NCBI RefSeq assembly: GCF_000758885.1
Contig: NZ_JRNB01000003.1
Coordinates: forward strand, 1-60,978
DNA length: 60,978 bases
Source: Peptostreptococcus sp. MV1
GTDB lineage: Bacteria > Bacillota > Clostridia > Peptostreptococcales > Peptostreptococcaceae
Direction: 5' to 3'
Positions within the stretch are counted from its first letter, which is position 1, and every line of letters begins with the position of its first letter. Position numbers and translations under genes: made by a program. Of this stretch, positions 8,835 through 18,028 are shown in pieces. The notes beneath the pieces were generated by a model that had not been told where the DNA came from, did not search any database, and worked only from the letters and a program-made list of their open reading frames with translations.

Positions 8835-9491
8835 TTATTCTCCATCTACAGCCCTTCTTAAATCCATTACTGCCTTGTCTATATCTTCTTTACCGAAAAT
8901 AGCTGATCCAGCTACCAATACATCTGCACCAGCATCTACCAAGGCCTTGATATTTTCACTTGTAACTCCACCATCTACTTCTATCTCTATATCTAGACCC
9001 CTTTCGTCTATCATAGCCCTTAATTCCTTGACCTTGTCTATGACTACCGGTATAAATTTCTGTCCACCAAAACCTGGATTTACTGACATCAGTAGGACCA
9101 TATCTAGGTCTGCCAATACATGTTGAATCATACAGACTGGTGTAGCTGGATTTAAAACTACGCCCGCCTTGATACCATGTGACTTGATATTCTGTATAGT
9201 CCTATGTAGGTGGGTACAAGTCTCCTGATGGACTGTAATTATATCACAACCTGCTGCAGCTAGGTCAGGTAAAAACTTGTCTGGATCAGATATCATAAGA
9301 TGGGCATCAAATACCATATTTATATCCTTTCTCAGGCTCTTAATTATAGGAGCCCCAAAAGTTATGTTTGGCACAAAATGTCCGTCCATTACGTCTAGAT
9401 GTAGGTATTCACATCCTGCCGCCTCTACCTTCTTACATGATTCTAATAGTCTAGCAAAGTCTGCTGATAAAACTGATGGTGCTAATTTCAT
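8835..9491 (-). CDS. rpe: Ribulose-phosphate 3-epimerase
   Basis: This enzyme interconverts ribulose-5-phosphate and xylulose-5-phosphate in the pentose phosphate pathway. The 218-aa TIM-barrel protein has all hallmarks: APSVLSADFARL at the start, HLDVMDGHFVPNITFG with metal-binding His/Asp, VFDAHLMI, MSVNPGFGGQ and EVDGGV near residue 175. The start overlaps the rsgA stop codon by one base (TAATG), and the rsgA codons for Arg-Arg-Asn serve as its AGGAGG ribosome site. It lies between rsgA and thiN, as in Bacillus. Confidence 0.96.
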   Translation of the reverse strand: MKLAPSVLSADFARLLESCKKVEAAGCEYLHLDVMDGHFVPNITFGAPIIKSLRKDINMVFDAHLMISDPDKFLPDLAAAGCDIITVHQETCTHLHRTIQNIKSHGIKAGVVLNPATPVCMIQHVLADLDMVLLMSVNPGFGGQKFIPVVIDKVKELRAMIDERGLDIEIEVDGGVTSENIKALVDAGADVLVAGSAIFGKEDIDKAVMDLRRAVDGE

Positions 9492-10390
9492 TATAAATTC
9501 CTCCTAAGTTCTCTAATCTTCAAATTATTTATTTCATCTAGTATCTGTAGGTACGACCTGTACCTAGTCTCTGATATTTTTCCTGCCTCAAGGGCCTCTT
9601 TAACCGAACATGAGGGTTCATTTTTATGTATACATTTTCCTCCAAATCTACATCCATCATACTGGGCAAATTCTATAAAGTACTCCTGTAATTCTTCAAT
9701 TTCTATGTCGGTTAGCTCGAAAGAACTAAAACCTGGTGTATCTGCTACTATAGCATTTTCACCTATCTTGTATAGCTGGGAATGCCTAGTCGTATGCTTG
9801 CCCCTGCCTAACTTTTGGGATATCTCAGCTGTATCAAGGGCAAAACCTGGCTCAATAGCATTTAATATACTTGACTTACCAACTCCTGACTGGCCTGCAA
9901 ACACAGAAATACAACCCTCTAGCTCTTGTCTAACCTGGTCTATACCTTGGCCTGTCTTGACACTGACCGGTATGACCTTATAGCCTACCCTCTCATAGTC
10001 AGTTACAATACTGTCAACGATTGAGCCATCAGTATCTAGGTCTATCTTTGTCAAGATTATCCTAATATCTAAATTTTCTTTTTCTGAAAATACTATAAAC
10101 CTATCCAAGAGAACCATATTAGGATTTGGCTCCTTAACAGAAAAAGTAATCAAAACCTTGTCAATATTTGCAACAGGTGGCCTTACCAACTCAGACCTTC
10201 TTTCATATATTTTTTCTATATTGCCTTTTTTATCGTATTCATCTATTATGCTGATAGACACCCTATCTCCTACCAAGGGGCTAAGTCCCTTCTTTCTAAA
10301 GATGCCACGAGCCTTACATTCATAAAGGTCTTGGCCTACTTCAACATAATAAAATCCACTGATACCCTTAATTATTATTCCGTCTTTCAT
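9491..10390 (-). CDS. rsgA: Ribosome small-subunit-dependent GTPase A
   Basis: RsgA is a circularly permuted GTPase that checks late maturation of the 30S subunit. The 299-aa protein shows an OB-fold N terminus (about 1-70), G4 motif LTKIDL, then P-loop GQSGVGKSSILN near residue 165 and G3 DTPGFSSF near 213, the permuted order that defines the family. The C-terminal zinc site is CRFGGKCIHKNEPSC (about 246-260). It is followed without a gap by rpe. Neighbouring prkC/prpC is the usual genomic partner, but here an SDR gene separates them. Confidence 0.96.
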   Translation of the reverse strand: MKDGIIIKGISGFYYVEVGQDLYECKARGIFRKKGLSPLVGDRVSISIIDEYDKKGNIEKIYERRSELVRPPVANIDKVLITFSVKEPNPNMVLLDRFIVFSEKENLDIRIILTKIDLDTDGSIVDSIVTDYERVGYKVIPVSVKTGQGIDQVRQELEGCISVFAGQSGVGKSSILNAIEPGFALDTAEISQKLGRGKHTTRHSQLYKIGENAIVADTPGFSSFELTDIEIEELQEYFIEFAQYDGCRFGGKCIHKNEPSCSVKEALEAGKISETRYRSYLQILDEINNLKIRELRRNL

Positions 10391-10452
10391 TATACCTCCC
10401 AGTCTACATTACTACTTATATGATAACACAAGACTCCTGCCAGTTAAAGCTC

Positions 10453-11187
10453 CTAAATAACAAAACCACCATTGCTAGCCAGCACCTGACCCGTAATAAA
10501 ATCAGCCCTGTCTGATGCCAAAAAGACAACCAAATTGGCTATATCTATAGGATAACCCAACTTCATAAGGGGAGTCTCATCCCTCAGATAGTCTATATCT
10601 TCCTGGCTAAATTCCTTCATCATATCAGTCATAATAACGCCTGGAGCAACTGCATTTACATTTATTCCAGAAGGACCAACTTCCTTGGCCAAGGCCTTTG
10701 TAAATCCAATAACACCTGCCTTGGAAGCTGAATAGGCGACCTCACAAGAAGCTCCAACCTGCCCCCACATGGAAGATATATTTATAATCTTGCCGCTATG
10801 GTTGGATAGCATATGCTTGAGGGCCTCCTTGGAACATAGGAAAACTGACTTCAAATTTGTATCCATCATTCTATCCCAATCGTCTTCTTCCATATCGGTA
10901 ATCAAGCCCTCATAACTAATCCCCGAATTGTTGACCAGGATATCTATAGTTCCAAACCTATCCATGCAAAAATTAAACATGGCCCTTACCTGGTCTTGCC
11001 TAGATACATCCGCCTGAAAAATTTCTACTGGGTAATTTTTATCCTTTAAAATACTGGCTAGTTCTAGAGCTGCCTCTTCTGACTTATTATAGTTTACCAG
11101 CAGCCTATATCCTTCTTCGGCTAGTTGAATCACTACTTCTCTACCAATCCCCCTAGCACCACCAGTTACCAATGCTACCTTACTCAT
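10453..11187 (-). CDS. Short-chain dehydrogenase/reductase (FabG-like)
   Basis: The 244-aa cytosolic oxidoreductase has the Rossmann motif VTGGARGIGRE at the N terminus, the NNSG motif (ILVNNSGIS) near 87, a Ser in INISSMWG, the catalytic YSASKAGVIGF, and PGVIMTDM. Overall it resembles 3-oxoacyl-ACP reductase and probably uses NADPH. The start at 11187 has AGGAGGA just upstream. It sits between prkC and rsgA, where other Firmicutes normally have nothing, and a terminator-like hairpin precedes it. With no fatty-acid genes nearby, the true substrate is open; a stand-alone FabG or a related reductase are both possible. Confidence 0.85.
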   Translation of the reverse strand: MSKVALVTGGARGIGREVVIQLAEEGYRLLVNYNKSEEAALELASILKDKNYPVEIFQADVSRQDQVRAMFNFCMDRFGTIDILVNNSGISYEGLITDMEEDDWDRMMDTNLKSVFLCSKEALKHMLSNHSGKIINISSMWGQVGASCEVAYSASKAGVIGFTKALAKEVGPSGINVNAVAPGVIMTDMMKEFSQEDIDYLRDETPLMKLGYPIDIANLVVFLASDRADFITGQVLASNGGFVI

Positions 11188-11199
11188 CTGATTTCCTCC

Positions 11200-11234
11200 T
11201 AAAAACAAGGAGCTACCTCTAGGCAACTCCTTGT
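11200..11234 (-). terminator. Terminator-like hairpin between prkC and the SDR gene
   Basis: On the minus strand ACAAGGAG (11227-11234) pairs with CTCCTTGT (11205-11212). The stem extends through G-U pairs to about 13 bp and is followed by TTTTT. The SDR ribosome site lies immediately after the T-run, so the hairpin probably attenuates transcription into SDR-rsgA-rpe-thiN. Confidence 0.75.
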
Positions 11235-11265
11235 CATAATCTACTCAATAATTATCAAAATTATC

Positions 11266-13143
11266 TTAGTTATTTGTTCCACCAATTATATTTTCACTAG
11301 TAGTACCACTTGAAGAATCTTGATTGTTATCAGGAACAATTATGCTACCACCGCTATTATTTCCATTATGACTAGTGTCACCGTTCGGCCTACTAGTACT
11401 TGGGTTTATAGGTCTGGATGGTCTACTAGGTGTCCTACTAGTTGAAGGATCTGTACTTCTGTTCGTATTACCATTAGAATCATTGCCATCCGGTATACTT
11501 GTATCTGGTTCTTCAATTATTGATGGCTTTTCCTGTTTCTCCTTCTTGCCCTTGCTGACAACTAAAGATACCTTTTGACCCTCATCACTAGAACCACCGA
11601 CTAGACTCTGACTCAGAACTGTACCTTCCTTGGCATCATTATACTCATATTTTACATTGCCGAGAACAAGATTATTGTCATTCAATAACTTCTCTGCCTG
11701 ACTTAAATTAAGTCCTACCACGTTAGGTACTGGAACCTTTGATTTACCCTTGCTGACAATTACGCTGACAGAATCACCCTTCTTAAGGGTTGTGTTCTCA
11801 CTTGGTGTCTGAGTTATTATCCTGTCCTTGCTGACTCCATTACTGTATTCTTCTGACTTGACTACTAGCTTTAGACCTGTTCCCTCTAGACTCTTTTGTG
11901 CTTCTTCAACAGTCATGTTTACCACGCTAGGAACAGTTACATTTTCTGAACCATTTTTATTAAATAGGCCTAATCCAAAATACTTCATGAAAAAGGCTGC
12001 ATAACCTATCAATATCAGTATAAGAATAGCTGCCAATACCTTGAGTCTTCTACGTGCCCCAGGTGTTTCCTTCTTCTTGGATTTATTTTTCTTTTTTTCT
12101 TTTTTCAACTCTCTCCTAGACTTAGGTTTTTCTTCGTAGTAGTCGTCTTCATCTTCATCATCATAGTAGTCTTCATCATCGTAGTAGTCGTCTTCGTCAT
12201 AGTAATCTTCATCATCATAATCATCATACTGGACTGGCTTCCTACCATTGAAAACTTCTGGATCTCTCCTATCTACATCAGTCGTAGCAAAGTTGTTGTA
12301 GTCCTTTATATATGGAAGGTCTATATTTCTCTCTACAAACTCTATATCCTCTATCAATTCCTCAGCAGTCTGGTACCTATTAGCAGGCTCCTTCTGAGTC
12401 AACTTGCTGATAATAGTCCTAACGCTATTTGGAATATCTATCTTTTCCTGGTCTGTAAAGGCTATATCCTCGTTTATATGCTTCAAGGCTATAGATATAG
12501 GACTGTCACCACTAAATGGTACCCTACCTATAATCATTTCATATAGGACTATACCCAGTGAATATAGGTCGGCATTGCTTGTCAGGTGCTTGCCCTTGGC
12601 CTGTTCAGGAGATATATAGTGGACTGAACCAATCACACTCCCCATATTCGTCATAGTTGAACTGCTGACAGCCTTGGCAATACCAAAGTCTGCAACCTTT
12701 ACCTGCCTACCATCCTTGGATATCAATATATTGTGAGGCTTTATATCCCTGTGAATTATACCACTTCTATGGGCTGCACTCAGTGCCCTAGCTATCTGCT
12801 TGGCTATATCCAGAGAAGTATATTCTTCCAGAGAACCCTCATTTTGTATTATTTCCTTCAAATTCTGACCATCTACATATTCCATTACTATGTAGTGGAC
12901 CTTGCCGTCCTCACCTACATCGTACACATTCACGATATTTGGGTGGGATAGACTAGCTACGGCTTCTGCCTCCCTCTTGAACTTGACCAAAAACTCCTGG
13001 TCATCGACAAATTCAGGCCTCAATACCTTTACTGCAACAACCCTGTTTAAGAGTTTGTCCCTAGCCTGGTATACAAATGCCATTCCACCGTCGCCAATTT
13101 TCCTTAAAATTTCGTATCTATTTCCTAATACTGTAGCTCCCAT
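11266..13143 (-). CDS. prkC: PASTA-domain Ser/Thr protein kinase PrkC
   Basis: This membrane kinase senses cell-wall fragments through extracellular PASTA domains and phosphorylates cytosolic targets. Of 625 aa, the kinase domain occupies 10-270: P-loop IGDGGMAFVY, Lys39, HRDIKPHN (Asp133), DFG (Asp152). A very acidic, tyrosine-rich tract spans about 306-337, then a Lys/Arg-rich run at 340-366. The transmembrane helix lies at about 368-387. Two PASTA domains follow (about 400-466 and 467-532), fewer than the three or four common in other Firmicutes, then a Ser/Thr/Pro/Asn-rich tail of about 90 residues that could lie in the wall. It follows its phosphatase prpC by 12 nt. Confidence 0.95.
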   Translation of the reverse strand: MGATVLGNRYEILRKIGDGGMAFVYQARDKLLNRVVAVKVLRPEFVDDQEFLVKFKREAEAVASLSHPNIVNVYDVGEDGKVHYIVMEYVDGQNLKEIIQNEGSLEEYTSLDIAKQIARALSAAHRSGIIHRDIKPHNILISKDGRQVKVADFGIAKAVSSSTMTNMGSVIGSVHYISPEQAKGKHLTSNADLYSLGIVLYEMIIGRVPFSGDSPISIALKHINEDIAFTDQEKIDIPNSVRTIISKLTQKEPANRYQTAEELIEDIEFVERNIDLPYIKDYNNFATTDVDRRDPEVFNGRKPVQYDDYDDEDYYDEDDYYDDEDYYDDEDEDDYYEEKPKSRRELKKEKKKNKSKKKETPGARRRLKVLAAILILILIGYAAFFMKYFGLGLFNKNGSENVTVPSVVNMTVEEAQKSLEGTGLKLVVKSEEYSNGVSKDRIITQTPSENTTLKKGDSVSVIVSKGKSKVPVPNVVGLNLSQAEKLLNDNNLVLGNVKYEYNDAKEGTVLSQSLVGGSSDEGQKVSLVVSKGKKEKQEKPSIIEEPDTSIPDGNDSNGNTNRSTDPSTSRTPSRPSRPINPSTSRPNGDTSHNGNNSGGSIIVPDNNQDSSSGTTSENIIGGTNN

Positions 13144-13155
13144 AATAACACCACC

Positions 13156-13905
13156 TTACACCATAACTATTATTACAGTAACATTATCTTTACCAGATGC
13201 ATCATTAGCCAAGTCCACTAGGTCTTGAGCTAGATCATCAGAATCGCTATTTAACAATGTTTGTTCTATATCTTCCCTGTCTACGGCACCTGTTAATCCA
13301 TCAGTAGCCAATAATATTCTGTCACCCTCCTCAAGGTCTACATCATATATGTCCACCAATACTACCGGTTCCGTACCGACTGCCCTTGTTATCTTATTTC
13401 TATCCGGATGATTTCTGGCTTCTTCCTCAGTTATTATATTTGCCTTTACATATTCCTCTACAATAGAATGGTCATATGTAATCTTTTCCAAGCTTTCACC
13501 CTTTTTCAATATATAGCACCTACTATCTCCAACATTGGCTATATGGGCCTTGTTCTTGTATACTACTGCTAGAGTTAGGGTCGTACCCATACCGTCATAG
13601 ATTATATCTTCCTTGGACTTGTCATATACCATTGAATTGACAGTGTTATAGGCCTGCTTGATTATATCTTCTATATAATCTATTTTCACTACGCCATTTT
13701 GTATCAAATTATCATTAAAAAATTCTATCAAATTTTCTACTGCTAGCTGGCTGGCAACTTCACCCTTATTGTGACCTCCCATGCCGTCTGCTATGGCAAA
13801 AATCCCTACATCACTACCATCTTCGGCTTCTATTATCTCACCCTTACAATAGTCTTCATTATTTTTTCTGACCATCCCTATGTGAGACTTAAACAAAAAA
13901 TCCAT
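13156..13905 (-). CDS. prpC: PP2C-type Ser/Thr protein phosphatase
   Basis: This is a metal-dependent cytosolic phosphatase that reverses PrkC phosphorylation. The 249-aa PPM/PP2C protein has metal-binding acidic residues in IADGMGGHNKGE (near 38-49), VGDSRCYIL, LLATDGLTG and KDNVTVIIV at the C terminus. Length and motifs match Bacillus PrpC/Stp. It lies between rlmN and prkC, the conserved arrangement, and is translated as part of the same transcript. No signal or membrane segment is present. Confidence 0.96.
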   Translation of the reverse strand: MDFLFKSHIGMVRKNNEDYCKGEIIEAEDGSDVGIFAIADGMGGHNKGEVASQLAVENLIEFFNDNLIQNGVVKIDYIEDIIKQAYNTVNSMVYDKSKEDIIYDGMGTTLTLAVVYKNKAHIANVGDSRCYILKKGESLEKITYDHSIVEEYVKANIITEEEARNHPDRNKITRAVGTEPVVLVDIYDVDLEEGDRILLATDGLTGAVDREDIEQTLLNSDSDDLAQDLVDLANDASGKDNVTVIIVMV

Positions 13906-13917
13906 ATGAGTCCTCCT

Positions 13918-14955
13918 TTACCCCTTACTTACACTCCTTCTAAGCTGGCCACAGGCACCACTTATATCTGCCCCCATAGAGTTTCTAATAGTAACAGGTA
14001 TATTATTTTTTTCTAAATAAGCTTTAAATTTATTTATGTATAAAATATCAGGTTTTTCAAAGTCCCTCTCCTCTATTGGGTTTATAGGGATTAGATTAAC
14101 ATGACACAACATTCCTTTCAGTAATTTAACTATTCTGTCTGCTTCCTTATTTGAGTCATTGACCCCCTTTATTAGGGAATACTCAAAGGTAATCCTCCTA
14201 TTGGTCTTGCCAATATAGTAGTGACAGGCCTCTATTATCTGGTCTATCCTGTACTTGTTGGCAACAGGCATTATCTTTTGCCTCTCCTCGTCAAATGGTG
14301 AATGAAGTGATATGGCTAGGTTTATTGGAATCTCCAAGTCAGCCAGGTCCCTAATCCTATCTACTATACCACAAGTGGATAGGGTTATATGTCTGTTACC
14401 TATATTCAATCCATTTTCTTCATTTACCAGTTTCAAAAACCTTATGGAGTTTTCGTAGTTATCAAGTGGCTCGCCACTACCCATCATTACGATATTAGAC
14501 ACCCTCTTGCCCAGGTCTTCCTGGACCTTCATTATCTGGTCTAATATTTCCCATGACTCCAAATTTCTAGATAGGCCGTCTATTGTAGATGCACAAAATC
14601 TGCAACCCATCCTGCACCCAACCTGGTTGGATACACAGACAGTCAACCTGGTATCGTAGTCCATGGCCACTGTCTCTATTATATTTCCATCGTCTAGCTT
14701 AAATAGATACTTCTTTGTACCATCTATCTTTGAATCTAAACGCAGGTATTTTTCTATATTACCTATTCTTGAGTGCTCTTCTAGTTTAGACCTTAGAGAC
14801 TTGGGTATATTATTCATTTCATCAAAATCCCTAATATTCCTATATATCCAAGAGTAGACCTGACTTCCTCTGAACTTTTTTTCTCCTATTCCAACTAGAA
14901 AGTCTTTGAGTTCACCCTCAGTCAAGTTTTTGAGCACAACACTTCCTTTATACAT
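13918..14955 (-). CDS. rlmN: Dual-specificity rRNA/tRNA adenosine C2 methyltransferase
   Basis: RlmN is a radical-SAM enzyme that methylates C2 of A2503 in 23S rRNA and A37 in some tRNAs. The 345-aa protein has the cluster motif CRMGCRFCAS (CX3CX2C, about 114-123), the GEPLDNY motif (about 160-167), and the methyl-carrying C-terminal Cys in ADISGACGQLRR. AGAGGTG precedes the ATG at 14955. It lies between rsmB and prpC, the standard Firmicute order, so the transcript carries two rRNA methyltransferases in sequence. Confidence 0.96.
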   Translation of the reverse strand: MYKGSVVLKNLTEGELKDFLVGIGEKKFRGSQVYSWIYRNIRDFDEMNNIPKSLRSKLEEHSRIGNIEKYLRLDSKIDGTKKYLFKLDDGNIIETVAMDYDTRLTVCVSNQVGCRMGCRFCASTIDGLSRNLESWEILDQIMKVQEDLGKRVSNIVMMGSGEPLDNYENSIRFLKLVNEENGLNIGNRHITLSTCGIVDRIRDLADLEIPINLAISLHSPFDEERQKIMPVANKYRIDQIIEACHYYIGKTNRRITFEYSLIKGVNDSNKEADRIVKLLKGMLCHVNLIPINPIEERDFEKPDILYINKFKAYLEKNNIPVTIRNSMGADISGACGQLRRSVSKG

Positions 14956-14977
14956 TATACCACACCTCTATTGATTT

Positions 14978-16321
14978 TTAAATTTTTTTCATTCTGCAAA
15001 TAAAGAATCCGTCCATATCTTGCTGGTCTGGCAAAATCTTTATTAGTCCCTTATTGTCTAGTTCCAAGGACTTATCCACATGACTTATGTCGTCTAAGAT
15101 GAAATCTTCGTGGTTTGACAAAAACTTTTCCACTATATCAACATTTTCTTCACAGAAGATTGTACAAGTTGAATAAATAAGTATACCACCCTTTTTTAGG
15201 TAGGAGCTAGCATTTTCCAGTATCTTATACTGAATTTCTGGCAGGCCTAGAACCTCGTCTTCCTTCTTGTACTTAATCTCTGGCTTCCTTCTCACTATGC
15301 CCATACCCGAGCATGGCACATCACACAGGACATAGTCAAAGCCACCTATATAATTTTCATTAAGAACTAGGGCATCACCTAGGCCTGGCTCCATATTTTT
15401 AAGACCCAACCTATTTGCATAGGCCTTCATCAGCTTGATCTTGTGCTCATATATATCCTGAGATATAATACTACCCGTATTTTCCATCAACTCGCCTATA
15501 TGGGTAGACTTGCCGCCTGGTGCAGCACAGAGATCCAAGACTCTAGCTCCCTTATCTGGATTCATTACCTTGCCTACTAGCATTGAACTAATATCCTGTA
15601 TACTAATATATCCCTCCCTAAATAGGGGGTGCTTGTCTATAGCCTTGAGTCCCTTCACCCTTATGGCCTCTTCAAAACCGACTATCCTACTGGCATCTAG
15701 TCCTTCACTCCTCAAGTCTTCGATTATTTTTTCTACTAGCCCATCAATATCCTGGCCCGGACCTAGCTTGGTCCTATTAACTCTCAAGTATATATTTGGC
15801 TTTTTAGATAGGGTTCTCAATATACTTTCTGTCCTCTCAAATCCATACTCCTTGACTAACCTCTCCACTATCCATTTTTCATATGAATAATATAAGGCTA
15901 GCTTATCTATAGTATTTAAGCTGATATCCTTGACCTCGTCCAAACGTCTGGAAATATTCCTAAGAACTGCATTTACAAAAGAAGCCGACCTCTTATCCAG
16001 CCTCTTCATCATGTCCACAGACTCATTTATGGCAGCATAGTCTGCCACGCCGTCCATATATAACAACTGATAGACTCCCATCCTAAGGACTAGCTTGACA
16101 GAGTGTTGCATCTTCCTAGCCTTAATCTTTGATACCTTGTTTATCATATAGTCTAGGAACCTTTTTCTCTCTACCACACCATATACTAGGTCGGTCACAA
16201 AACCCTTGTCTTGATTATCTAAACCAGCATCTTTTATATACTTGTTAAGAGCCATGTTAGAATAGTTACCATTGACTTCTATATCAAATAATATTTTATA
16301 AGCTACCTCTCTAGCTGTCAT
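14978..16321 (-). CDS. rsmB: 16S rRNA cytosine-967 C5-methyltransferase
   Basis: RsmB methylates C967 of 16S rRNA using S-adenosylmethionine. The 447-aa protein has a NusB-like RNA-binding N-terminal domain (about 1-130), the SAM-binding motif VLDLCAAPGGKSTH near 250, the catalytic pair DVPCSGMGIVRRKPEI and YSTCTIFCEEN, and a C-terminal GFFICRMKK. I place the start at 16321 because AAGGGAG lies just ahead; the ATG at 16336 would put the ribosome site inside the gene. The gene is downstream of fmt and a zinc metallopeptidase gene. Confidence 0.96.
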   Translation of the reverse strand: MTAREVAYKILFDIEVNGNYSNMALNKYIKDAGLDNQDKGFVTDLVYGVVERKRFLDYMINKVSKIKARKMQHSVKLVLRMGVYQLLYMDGVADYAAINESVDMMKRLDKRSASFVNAVLRNISRRLDEVKDISLNTIDKLALYYSYEKWIVERLVKEYGFERTESILRTLSKKPNIYLRVNRTKLGPGQDIDGLVEKIIEDLRSEGLDASRIVGFEEAIRVKGLKAIDKHPLFREGYISIQDISSMLVGKVMNPDKGARVLDLCAAPGGKSTHIGELMENTGSIISQDIYEHKIKLMKAYANRLGLKNMEPGLGDALVLNENYIGGFDYVLCDVPCSGMGIVRRKPEIKYKKEDEVLGLPEIQYKILENASSYLKKGGILIYSTCTIFCEENVDIVEKFLSNHEDFILDDISHVDKSLELDNKGLIKILPDQQDMDGFFICRMKKI

Positions 16322-16393
16322 ATTTTCTCCCTTCAAACAGATGTGACTATATACATTTGTATATAGTCACAATACTTTTATATACCACTAAAG

Positions 16394-17083
16394 CTAGTCA
16401 TCACTCCTAGCAATTAAGATCAACCTTACCAATTGCAATATTGATGCCATGGCAGCTGCCACATATGTTAGGGCTGCCGCATGCAAAACTTTCCTACTTT
16501 CCTTTTTTTCATCTAGACCTACTATGCCTAGGCTTTCCAACTGTTTCAAGGCTCTAGATGATGCATTAAACTCAACTGGCAGAGTCACAAGCTGGAATAA
16601 TACTGTCGCTGAAAACAGGACAATACCCATCCACAAAAACTGCCTATTTACAAAAAATCCCATCAATATAATTATCCAAGATGCAGAAGATGCAAAATTT
16701 ACCACTGGTACAATAGCACTCCTAAACATCATAGGCACATAGGATTCCTTATCCTGAATTGCATGGCCACACTCATGGGCTGCAACCGATATTGAAGTAA
16801 TAGACGTTCCGTAAAATACCTCTTCTGACAGACTCACTGTCTTACCCCTAGGGTCATAGTGGTCAGTCAAGGTTCCTGATACAGGCATTACAGGTACTGA
16901 AGATAAACCGTTATAATCTAGTATCCTTCTGGCTACTTCCTGACCTGTCATACCCTTCATGGCCCTGACCTTAAAATATCTACTTGTAGTTGAATTTACC
17001 TTGAAAGATGCATACATACTCAGCAAGATTGCCGGTATCAAAATCAAGATAGTTCTATCCATATATAATCCATAAGGATACAT
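16394..17083 (-). CDS. Membrane zinc metallopeptidase, YugP type
   Basis: This 229-aa membrane protein belongs to the neutral zinc metallopeptidase family (Zn-peptidase_2, Bacillus YugP). Hydrophobic helices lie near residues 8-25, 118-135 and 140-160 and at the C terminus. The zinc motif AAHECGHAIQDKE lies near residue 100, with a likely third ligand in EFNASSRALKQL about 60 residues later. AGGAG is 8 nt ahead of the ATG at 17083; the ATG/GTG codons just upstream sit too close to it. The gene commonly accompanies fmt and rsmB in Clostridia. Its substrate is not known. Confidence 0.88.
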   Translation of the reverse strand: MYPYGLYMDRTILILIPAILLSMYASFKVNSTTSRYFKVRAMKGMTGQEVARRILDYNGLSSVPVMPVSGTLTDHYDPRGKTVSLSEEVFYGTSITSISVAAHECGHAIQDKESYVPMMFRSAIVPVVNFASSASWIIILMGFFVNRQFLWMGIVLFSATVLFQLVTLPVEFNASSRALKQLESLGIVGLDEKKESRKVLHAAALTYVAAAMASILQLVRLILIARSDD

Positions 17084-17097
17084 AATCATCACTCCTA

Positions 17098-18027
17098 TTA
17101 ACTTAATACTTTACCTGTCTCTATTGTATTGCCCTTTATATACTCAGATACAGGCATTCTCTTCTTGTTTGGCATCTGTAATTCTTCAATTAGTACTACA
17201 CCTATACCACAGGCAACCTCTATACCCTGCTTGTCAACCGCAACTATTGTACCTGGCGCACTACTAGTTTGGTTAGAGCTAATACTAGTCTTCCATATCT
17301 TTATTTTGCCATATGGGCTTTCACACCAAGCTCCCGGCCATGGTACAGTTCCCCTTACAAGGTTGTGAACACTTACTGCTGACTTCTTGAAATTTATGTG
17401 ACCTAGGTCTCTGTCCATCATAGGTGCATATGATGATTCATCGTCATTCTGCTTTGTCCTGTTGGCACTACCATCCTCTATGGCCTTGATAGTTTGGCTC
17501 AAAACCTCTGCACCCTCATCCATCATTATATCATGAAGTTGGCCTGCATTTATTTGGTCGTCTAACATAAATTCCTTAGTCTTTATAATATCACCTGTAT
17601 CTAGGCCTTCATCCATAAACATAGTAGTTACACCTGTTTTTTCTTCGCCATTTATGATTACCCAGTTTATTGGGGCAGCCCCCCTATATTTAGGCAATAG
17701 GGACACATGGACATTTATACAACCATATTTAGGTAGGTCCAGCACATCCTTCTTCAGTATTTGACCAAAGGCTATAACCACTATTAGGTCTGGATTTAGT
17801 TCCTTTAGCCTATCTACAAAGTCTGCTTGACTGGCTTTTTCTGGCTGTAATACCTCTATGTCGTGTCTGATAGCTGCTTCCTTTACTGGTGAAAAGGCCA
17901 ATTTCTTGCCCCTGCCCTTGGGCCTGTCTGGCTGAGTTACTACGGCACATACATCATAACCATCATTGATCAAACGCTCAAGCGAAGGTACTGCTATCTC
18001 TGGAGTTCCCATAAAAACTATACGCAT
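17098..18027 (-). CDS. fmt: Methionyl-tRNA formyltransferase
   Basis: This enzyme formylates initiator methionyl-tRNA with 10-formyltetrahydrofolate. The 309-aa protein carries MRIVFMGTPEIAVPSL at the start, the folate/catalytic motif NVHVSLLPKYRGAAPINW near 108-125, TTMFMDEGLDTGDI near 140, and a C-terminal OB domain. The ATG at 18027 is one base past the def stop codon, with AAGGGTG as ribosome site inside def. It works in sequence with the deformylase encoded by def. Confidence 0.97.
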   Translation of the reverse strand: MRIVFMGTPEIAVPSLERLINDGYDVCAVVTQPDRPKGRGKKLAFSPVKEAAIRHDIEVLQPEKASQADFVDRLKELNPDLIVVIAFGQILKKDVLDLPKYGCINVHVSLLPKYRGAAPINWVIINGEEKTGVTTMFMDEGLDTGDIIKTKEFMLDDQINAGQLHDIMMDEGAEVLSQTIKAIEDGSANRTKQNDDESSYAPMMDRDLGHINFKKSAVSVHNLVRGTVPWPGAWCESPYGKIKIWKTSISSNQTSSAPGTIVAVDKQGIEVACGIGVVLIEELQMPNKKRMPVSEYIKGNTIETGKVLS

Positions 18028-18028
18028 A

